Below are positions 58,301-64,000 of a stretch of 64,000 nt of DNA, piece after piece (positions within the stretch are counted from its first letter, which is position 1; each line of letters starts with the position of its first letter). Location of the stretch: the NCBI GenBank assembly GCA_903885565.1, contig CAISJI010000098.1:1-64000 (forward strand), written 5' to 3'. The position numbers and the translations under genes are program-made. Below the pieces are notes generated by a model that did no database searches, was not told the origin of the DNA, and was given only the letters and a program-made list of their open reading frames with translations. The stretch is from an uncultured Planctomycetaceae bacterium. Its GTDB lineage: Bacteria > Planctomycetota > Planctomycetia > Pirellulales > UBA1268.

Positions 58301-58326
58301 ACGAGGAGGCGTCGCGGGTGGGGTGA
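55309..58326 (+). CDS. ftsK: FtsK/SpoIIIE DNA translocase with acidic C-terminal extension
   Basis: [24 protein letters not shown] Walker A; gamma-like winged helix [32 protein letters not shown]; then an E/D-rich tail. Confidence 0.95.
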   Translation: [1005 protein letters not shown]

Positions 58327-58380
58327 GCGCGGCCCCTTCAGCAGGCTCGCCTTCCCTCCCTCCCTTCTTTCAGCCCGCCC

Positions 58381-59103
58381 ATGACTCCCACCAAACTCAA
58401 GCTCCCCCACTCGGTGCCCCTGCCCTTCTGGGCTCGCCACCACTCGTTCGCCCATCACGGCCTGGTGATCTTTGTGGTGCAGATCGGCCTGCTGGCGCTG
58501 GTGCCGATTCTCGACGATGGCAACCCGCTGATGCCGCTCCCCTACACGACGGCTGTTCTGGCGGGGAGCAGCTTTACGATTTTTTGCCTTGGCTATCGCC
58601 GATTGGCTGTCACGTTCGCGGTGGCAGGGGCGCTCGGCCTGGCCTTCGTCGCCTCGATGCCGAATCATGATCAGGTGATCCGGTTTCCCACGATGATCGT
58701 GCTGCTGCTCGGCTACGGGCTCTCGGTCTATCTGGCGATCTATCAGGCCTTTGCCGGTGACCTCACGTCGGCGCAGCGCATCCTCTGCGGGGCGGCGAGC
58801 TTTGTGATGATCGGGTTTGTGTTTGCGGTGGCGCATGGCCTCGTGCACTACATCCACCCCGATGCCTACACGCTCGCCACCCAAACGGAGCTGCTGCGAA
58901 CCCGTCGCTGGCTCGATTTTCTCTGGCTCAGCTTTTCCACGCTCACGACCGCCGGCTTCAACGATGTGATCCCCGTCACCCCCTGGCCCTGCACGCTGGC
59001 GACGCTCGAGGGGCTCTGCGGGATTCTTTTTCCTGCCACGCTGATCGCCCGGATCGCCTCGCTGCCGCCAGGAAAAAGATCTGGCAGCAGCCACGCCCCC
59101 TGA
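58381..59103 (+). CDS. Ion-channel (6TM/one pore loop) family protein with atypical filter
   Basis: About six hydrophobic segments and LWLSFSTLTTAGFNDVIPVTPW before the last TM. Confidence 0.65.
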   Translation: MTPTKLKLPHSVPLPFWARHHSFAHHGLVIFVVQIGLLALVPILDDGNPLMPLPYTTAVLAGSSFTIFCLGYRRLAVTFAVAGALGLAFVASMPNHDQVIRFPTMIVLLLGYGLSVYLAIYQAFAGDLTSAQRILCGAASFVMIGFVFAVAHGLVHYIHPDAYTLATQTELLRTRRWLDFLWLSFSTLTTAGFNDVIPVTPWPCTLATLEGLCGILFPATLIARIASLPPGKRSGSSHAP

Positions 59104-59149
59104 AAAGGCATGAAGTTCCGTGTCTTCTTCGCGGTATAAGATCGCGGGA

Positions 59150-59285
59150 TGGGGTGCCCATACCCCGTGAGCCGGCGTAGGCGGCCAGCGGAGCCCATGG
59201 AAGGCGAAGCGCAGCCAACTTCGAGAGAGCGGAGGCCTGGAGGGCTGCAGCTTTTCTCCGGCGATGGAGTGTGGGCACGCCCGAC
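59150..59285 (-). repeat. Family C repeat, copy C2 (reverse orientation)
   Basis: ggggtgccca...tgggcacgccc ends; interior gagccggcgtaggcggccagcggagcccatggaaggcgaagcgcagccaacttcgagagagcggaggcctggagggctgcag. Confidence 0.8.
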
Positions 59286-59469
59286 CTGTGTGACGGGCAA
59301 GCTCTGCTGTCTCCCAAAAAAAACAGCGATAGACCCCCTGACTGTCCGTGGCGGCTGCAGAAGTCGACGGTCGCCACAGAGCCCCAGAGCGGAGCGACTA
59401 TACTCAAGTCCAAGATTCGCGGAGGAACTGCGGCGTGCAGTACACCGCTTTGAGCAGAGGAGTTTTGTT

Positions 59470-61077
59470 GTGCGGCGCATCGAGATCTACGACACCACCC
59501 TGCGGGACGGTTCTCAGGGGGAAGGAGTGAATTTTTCACTTGAAGACAAGCTCGCGATCACGCGCCGGCTCGACGAAGCGGGGATCGATTTCATCGAAGG
59601 GGGCTACCCGCTCTCCAATCCCAAGGATGCGCAGTATTTCGAGCGGGCCCGCGGCTTCAATCTCGCCCACTCGCGCGTCGTTGCCTTTGGGATGACGCGG
59701 CGGCGCGGCATGGCAGCCGGCGACGATCCCGGCATGAAGGCGCTCCTCGATGCCGGCACAACTGCGATCACGATCGTCGGCAAGACCTCCGCCTTTCATG
59801 TGGCGGAAGTGCTCGGCGTGAGCCGGGAAGAGAATCTGGCCATGATCGCCGACACGGTTGCCTATCTCACCGGCTGCGACCGCGAAATCTTTTACGATGC
59901 CGAGCACTTTTTCGACGGCTGGAAGCTCGATCCGGCGTACTCGCTCGAAACGCTCTTGGCAGCGGCGCAGGCGGGGGCAACCCGGATCGTGCTCTGCGAC
60001 ACCAACGGCGGCACGCTGCCGGGGGAAGTGGCGACGCTGGTTGCCGCGGCGATCGCGGGGCTGGCTGCGGCCGGCTGCCCCGTGCCGGTTGGCATTCATT
60101 GCCACAACGATTGCGATGTGGCCACTGCCAATTCGCTGGCGGGCGTGGCGGCGGGCGCCTCGCAGGTGCAGGGCACGATCAACGGCGTGGGGGAACGCTG
60201 CGGCAATGCCGATCTGATTGCCGTGATCGCCAATCTGGCGCTCAAGCTCCCCGACTACGCCCTGCTCGGCGCCGCCGGCACAACCCATCTCACGGAGTTG
60301 TCGCGGTTTGTCTACGAGACGGCCAACATGCTCTATCGGCCGGGCCAGCCATTTGTCGGCTCAAGCGCCTTCGCTCACAAGGGAGGGATGCATGTGCATG
60401 CGGTGGCCAAGGCGACCGAATCGTATGAGCACATCCATCCCGAGGCGGTGGGCAATTCCCGGCGGATCCTCGTCAGCGAGCTGTCGGGCCGGTCGAATAT
60501 CGCGGCGCTGGTCAAGCATCCCACGGTGAAGAACGATCGTGTGCTCCTCGATCAGGTGCTCGCCGAGGTCTGCCGGCTGGAAAATGAGGGGTGGCAGTTT
60601 GAGGCGGCCGATGCGTCGTTCGACCTGCTCGTGCAGCGCTTTGCCGGCACGTTTCAACCGGCGTTTGAAAAGCTCGCCTACAACGTGGCTGTGGAGAGCC
60701 GCGAGGAACAGGGGAGCAATGTGCGGACCGAGGCGACGGTGAAGCTGGTCGTCAATGGGGTGCAACGGCATGAGGTGGCCGAGGGGGATGGGCCGGTCAA
60801 CGCCCTTGATGCCGCTCTGCGGAAAGCCCTCGAGCCGGTTTTTCCGGCCCTGTCGAGGATGAATCTGCTCGATTACAAGGTGCGGGTGATCAATGCCCAG
60901 GAAGGAACTGCCGCTCGCGTGCGGGTGTCGATCGAGAGCACCGATGGCCAGCGGGTGTGGGGCACGGTGGGTGTGAGCGAGAATGTGATCGAGGCGAGCT
61001 GGCTGGCGCTTGCCGATTCGTTCCACTTCTTTTTGTTGAGCCAGCCGGAAAATCGGGGACGGGAGCCAATTTCCTGA
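59470..61077 (+). CDS. cimA: (R)-citramalate synthase
   Basis: RRIEIYDTTLRDGSQGEGVNFSLEDKLAITRRLDEAGIDFIEGGYPLSNPKD; HNDCDVATANSLAGV; C-terminal LeuA-dimer region. GTG start chosen; the longer track ORF reads through Family C repeat C2. Confidence 0.92.
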   Translation: MRRIEIYDTTLRDGSQGEGVNFSLEDKLAITRRLDEAGIDFIEGGYPLSNPKDAQYFERARGFNLAHSRVVAFGMTRRRGMAAGDDPGMKALLDAGTTAITIVGKTSAFHVAEVLGVSREENLAMIADTVAYLTGCDREIFYDAEHFFDGWKLDPAYSLETLLAAAQAGATRIVLCDTNGGTLPGEVATLVAAAIAGLAAAGCPVPVGIHCHNDCDVATANSLAGVAAGASQVQGTINGVGERCGNADLIAVIANLALKLPDYALLGAAGTTHLTELSRFVYETANMLYRPGQPFVGSSAFAHKGGMHVHAVAKATESYEHIHPEAVGNSRRILVSELSGRSNIAALVKHPTVKNDRVLLDQVLAEVCRLENEGWQFEAADASFDLLVQRFAGTFQPAFEKLAYNVAVESREEQGSNVRTEATVKLVVNGVQRHEVAEGDGPVNALDAALRKALEPVFPALSRMNLLDYKVRVINAQEGTAARVRVSIESTDGQRVWGTVGVSENVIEASWLALADSFHFFLLSQPENRGREPIS

Positions 61078-61113
61078 CCGTTTCCTAGAAGTCGCTCCCG
61101 TCCCCGATTTTCC
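61047..61113. repeat. 20-bp perfect inverted repeat spanning the cimA stop codon
   Basis: ggaaaatcggggacgggagc (61047-61066) / gctcccgtccccgattttcc (61094-61113), 27-nt loop. Confidence 0.93.
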
Positions 61114-61122
61114 CCGATTGAC

Positions 61123-61153
61123 TTCCCGTAAACACGGGAATACGCTTTCCCGT
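61123..61153. promoter_or_regulatory. Candidate TA operator: TTCCCGT-N4-ACGGGAA-N6-TTCCCGT abutting the antitoxin ATG
   Basis: Three alternating half-sites immediately 5' of the ATG at 61154. Confidence 0.6.
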
Positions 61154-61402
61154 ATGAAAACCACCGTCGATCTCCCGGACGAGCTGTTTATCGCTGCCAA
61201 GAAGCGGGCGGCCGAACTGCGCCAGCCATTGCGGGCACTCATCGAACGCGGACTGCGAGCTGAGATCGGTCGAACGACTGTTCAGGGGGATGGAGGGAAG
61301 CCGGTGACAATCCGTTGGGTGACCGTTCCCGGAGGAATCCCTGCCGGTGTCGATGTGGCTGATCGGTCCGCCATGCACGATTGGCTGCGGCAGCAGCGAT
61401 GA
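61154..61402 (+). CDS. VapB-like antitoxin
   Basis: MKTTVDLPDELFIAAKKRAAELRQPLRALIERGLRAEI (RHH-like N-terminus); ATGA overlap with the PIN gene. Confidence 0.75.
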   Translation: MKTTVDLPDELFIAAKKRAAELRQPLRALIERGLRAEIGRTTVQGDGGKPVTIRWVTVPGGIPAGVDVADRSAMHDWLRQQR

Positions 61403-61827
61403 TCGCGATCGACACGAATCTGCTCATCTACGCGCATCGCTCCGGAACACCCGAGCACCACTCGGCTCGTTCCGCTATCGAGGCCGCCTGTGGTTCGTCT
61501 GGCGGGTGCGCCATCACCCTCCCCAGCATCGCCGAGTTTTTCAGCGTCGTCACGCATCCAGCGGCGAGCGGCCGGCCGTCATTGCCTGAGGATGCCGCCG
61601 CATTTTTGGCGGCGCTCGAAGAGGTGGGGGCCGTCATACTCCGCCCCGGCCCGGCCTTTTCTACGCGACTGGTCCAAACGGCCGCCGATCTTGCCGTGAA
61701 AGGCCCTCGTATTTTCGATCTCCAGATCGGCCTGTGTGCGCTTGATGGCGGAGCGACCGAACTTTGGACCCACGATGCCCACTTCGTGAAAATTCCCGGT
61801 TTGGTCATCCGCGATCCATTGCGGTGA
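61399..61827 (+). CDS. PIN-domain toxin (VapC-like)
   Basis: MIAIDTNLLIYAHRSGTPEHHSA...ITLPSIAEFFSVVTHP...RIFDLQIGLCALDGGATELWTHDAHF. Confidence 0.88.
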   Translation: MIAIDTNLLIYAHRSGTPEHHSARSAIEAACGSSGGCAITLPSIAEFFSVVTHPAASGRPSLPEDAAAFLAALEEVGAVILRPGPAFSTRLVQTAADLAVKGPRIFDLQIGLCALDGGATELWTHDAHFVKIPGLVIRDPLR

Positions 61828-61854
61828 ACTGTTAGGCGGTGCCGCCTGGCCAGG

Positions 61855-62313
61855 TCAGCCAGCCACGCTCATCATCCACACAGCGAGAATCGCCCGGATC
61901 GTCCAGAGGGCAGTGCGCAGCCAGTTTGATGCCACGAGTTTCGTCACCACCTCCGGCGGATGCCCTTCCCGCTCCAGCCGCGCATGCAGCGGCATCTGTA
62001 TGCCGGCGGTCGATCCCCAGATCACGAGGATCAGCCCCACGCCGACAATCGCCATCCCGCGGCCTATTGCGACTGGCGGCCAGGCTGCCAGGCAGAGAGC
62101 CGTAATCATCTCCATGAGCATCAGTGGAATCACAACCCAGGGGGTGCGGCGCTGGTTGTCGAGGGAATACTTTTGGGCCTGCTCCCCCTCGAGGTGCCGA
62201 AAGAGCGGGTAGTGCACCAGCTGCACAAACCAGATCAGGCCGCACATGCTCCCCGAAGCAATCGCCTGCAAGGCAAGGATCGAGGCTGAAAAAGCTGTGG
62301 AGTCGGGGGCCAT
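61855..62313 (-). CDS. Four-TM membrane protein, hypothetical
   Basis: Hydrophobic segments LIWFVQLVHYPLF, VIPLMLMEMITALCLAAW, GVGLILVIWGSTAGIQMPLHARLE. Confidence 0.6.
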   Translation of the reverse strand: MAPDSTAFSASILALQAIASGSMCGLIWFVQLVHYPLFRHLEGEQAQKYSLDNQRRTPWVVIPLMLMEMITALCLAAWPPVAIGRGMAIVGVGLILVIWGSTAGIQMPLHARLEREGHPPEVVTKLVASNWLRTALWTIRAILAVWMMSVAG

Positions 62314-62316
62314 CGA

Positions 62317-62766
62317 TCAGGTTCCGTTCCGGTCGGCTGCCGCTGGATGATGCGCCCGCCAGGCCTGCAGCAGCAACAGCCCAAACGGGATCCACCAGAC
62401 CAGATCATTCGTCGGCAGCGTCCAGCCAAACTCCACCGGCACCTCCCCCTTCCAGACCCCCGAGACATAGCCGAGCGGCCCAAAGATCTTGCCGAGGAAT
62501 CCCACCAGCACGATCGGCCAGTGGCGGATCGGATCGCGGGCCGCCGCCAGATAGCCGATGCCATAGACGCCGACGATCATCCCCACACACTGCCAGATGA
62601 AGGGATAGTTGGGGGGCTGCATGCCGGTGAGGTCGAAGAGCCAGCCGGGGTAAAGAACCGTCAGTGCGCCCCACAGCAGGTTGTAGATGCCGGCGGCGAC
62701 GAGCCACCAGGAGGTGCGTGGAGGGGCAGAAGCGGGCCGGCCGGATGGTGGGACTGGGTCTGTCAC
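62317..62766 (-). CDS. Four-TM membrane protein, hypothetical
   Basis: WWLVAAGIYNLLWGALTVLYPGWLFDLTGM...WIPFGLLLLQAW. Confidence 0.6.
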   Translation of the reverse strand: MTDPVPPSGRPASAPPRTSWWLVAAGIYNLLWGALTVLYPGWLFDLTGMQPPNYPFIWQCVGMIVGVYGIGYLAAARDPIRHWPIVLVGFLGKIFGPLGYVSGVWKGEVPVEFGWTLPTNDLVWWIPFGLLLLQAWRAHHPAAADRNGT

Positions 62767-62806
62767 AATGCGGGTTCCTTGGCAGAAAGGCTGGAGGTGA
62801 ACTCTA

Positions 62807-62858
62807 GCAAGCTGCGCCGTGGTGGCAAAATCTTTGAGCCGTCCGTGGCCCTGCGCGG
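62807..62858 (-). pseudogene. Decayed duplicate of the PfkB kinase 3' end
   Basis: gcaagctgcgccgtggtggcaaaatctttgag-ccgtccgtggccctgcgcgg aligns with kinase codons at 62923-62974. Confidence 0.55.
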
Positions 62859-62898
62859 AAATCGCTTCCGGCCGCGCTGATTGCGCGCGGGTTCCCCG

Positions 62899-63882
62899 TC
62901 AGTGTGTCTCCGGCTGCAGGCCGGCCAGCTCCGCCGTGGCGGCGAAATCTTTGAGGCCGGCGGTCGCCCCGCGGGCTGTCACACAGCAGGCGGCAGTCGC
63001 GGCGCCGAGCAGCCCCGCCTCGCGGGCCGGCAGGCCGCGGAGCCAGCCGGCCAGAAGGCCAGCCAGAAAGGCATCGCCGGCGCCCGTCGTATCGATCACC
63101 GAACCTGGCGCCGGCAGGCAGGGGATGTCGAGCCATTCGTCAGGGGCCGGAGAGAGGAGCGTGCCCCGGGTGCCGAGCTTGATCCCCAGCATTCCTGTCG
63201 CCCCCTGCTCTCGATAACACTCAATGATTCCGCGGGGGTCTTCGAGCCCCGTCTGATGGCTCGCCTCGAGCAGGCTCGGCACATAGATATCGACCAGCGG
63301 CAGGCAGGGGGCGATCTCGGCGAGTGTGCCGCCGTTCCCCCCGGTTTCCAGCGCCACCCGGCAGCCGGCGGAGCGGATCGCGGCCACCGCGCCTGCCAGC
63401 ACCGGCTCCAGCCCCGGCAGCAGCCCGACATAGCCGAGCAGCGCCAGCCGGGCAGTGGCGAAGTGGGGCCGCTGTTTGAGGATGAAGGGAAGATCGATCG
63501 CCTGCGGCGCCCCCACATGATGGGCAAAGCTGCGCTCGCCGCTGGGATCGATCAGCGCGGCGGTGGTGCTGGTGGCGAGCGTGGGATGGGTCTGCAGCGC
63601 GTCTGTGGCGAGTCCCTCAGCCTCCAGCCGCCGGCGAATCTCGGCCCCCCAGAGATCGTCCCCCACCAGGCTCGAGGCGGCCACGCGCATCCCCAGCCGC
63701 CGCAGGCCGGTGCCCGAATTGCAAACGATTCCCCCCAGCGCCAATTCGATCGGCTCGACGAGAAAAAGCCGGCCAGCCCCCAGCGGCTGCGTGAGCGGCA
63801 CCGGCCTTACCAGCATGTCGGCCACGCAGGTGCCGCAGACGATGCAATCGACGGGGAGTGAGGATGGGGCGGGAGTGGGCAT
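62899..63882 (-). CDS. PfkB family carbohydrate kinase
   Basis: VDCIVCGTCVADMLVRPVP, ELALGGIVCNSGTGLRRLGM, VIDTTGAGDAFLAGLLAGWL. Confidence 0.9.
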   Translation of the reverse strand: MPTPAPSSLPVDCIVCGTCVADMLVRPVPLTQPLGAGRLFLVEPIELALGGIVCNSGTGLRRLGMRVAASSLVGDDLWGAEIRRRLEAEGLATDALQTHPTLATSTTAALIDPSGERSFAHHVGAPQAIDLPFILKQRPHFATARLALLGYVGLLPGLEPVLAGAVAAIRSAGCRVALETGGNGGTLAEIAPCLPLVDIYVPSLLEASHQTGLEDPRGIIECYREQGATGMLGIKLGTRGTLLSPAPDEWLDIPCLPAPGSVIDTTGAGDAFLAGLLAGWLRGLPAREAGLLGAATAACCVTARGATAGLKDFAATAELAGLQPETH

Positions 63883-64000
63883 GAGCGGTGCCAAACGTGT
63901 GGGGAGTGCGCTGCATCGCGGGCTGCGATGGCCGTCAACCAAGATTGCGTTCCTGAAACTCGAAGACTCCACCGGGCGAACGAAACAACCGGCCCTATCG

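Noticed and set aside
59149-59469. 107-aa N-terminal extension of cimA in the track ORF
   Set aside because: Encoded by Family C repeat C2 and non-conserved sequence; the recognisable enzyme begins at the GTG at 59470.
1-64000. tRNA or rRNA genes
   Set aside because: None recognised by eye. tRNAscan-SE and Infernal would be decisive but could not be run.

Overview
GC-rich window with typical Planctomycetes (Pirellulales-like) gene content: LEPR-motif Ig-repeat protein, DUF1559, DUF1573, PSD1/DUF1501 pair, arylsulfatases, MmgE/PrpD, Ser/Thr kinase. Most genes look like ordinary chromosomal genes: methionine salvage mtnB-mtnD-mtnC, hemL, truB, ftsK, cimA, AGXT2-like aminotransferase and mmsA, OprB-like porin, CaiB, PfkB kinase. 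The most interesting signals lie outside the ORF track. (1) About nine copies of one hairpin repeat occupy every convergent intergenic gap longer than 30 bp that I could identify. (2) A second, multi-hairpin intergenic family has copies whose first stem differs in sequence but stays self-complementary around a conserved CCTCCATGG apex, which resembles covariation. (3) A third family has compensatory terminal inverted repeats. (4) A type III PKS gene is reduced to its two ends, at the 3' end of an intact, ATGA-coupled methyltransferase/FAD-oxidoreductase operon. (5) Two toxin-antitoxin loci have intact antitoxins but disrupted toxins (an in-frame amber codon and a frameshift), and a third locus is intact with a TTCCCGT/ACGGGAA operator. 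All calls come from reading the sequence and the supplied ORF track. No database search or folding program was run.
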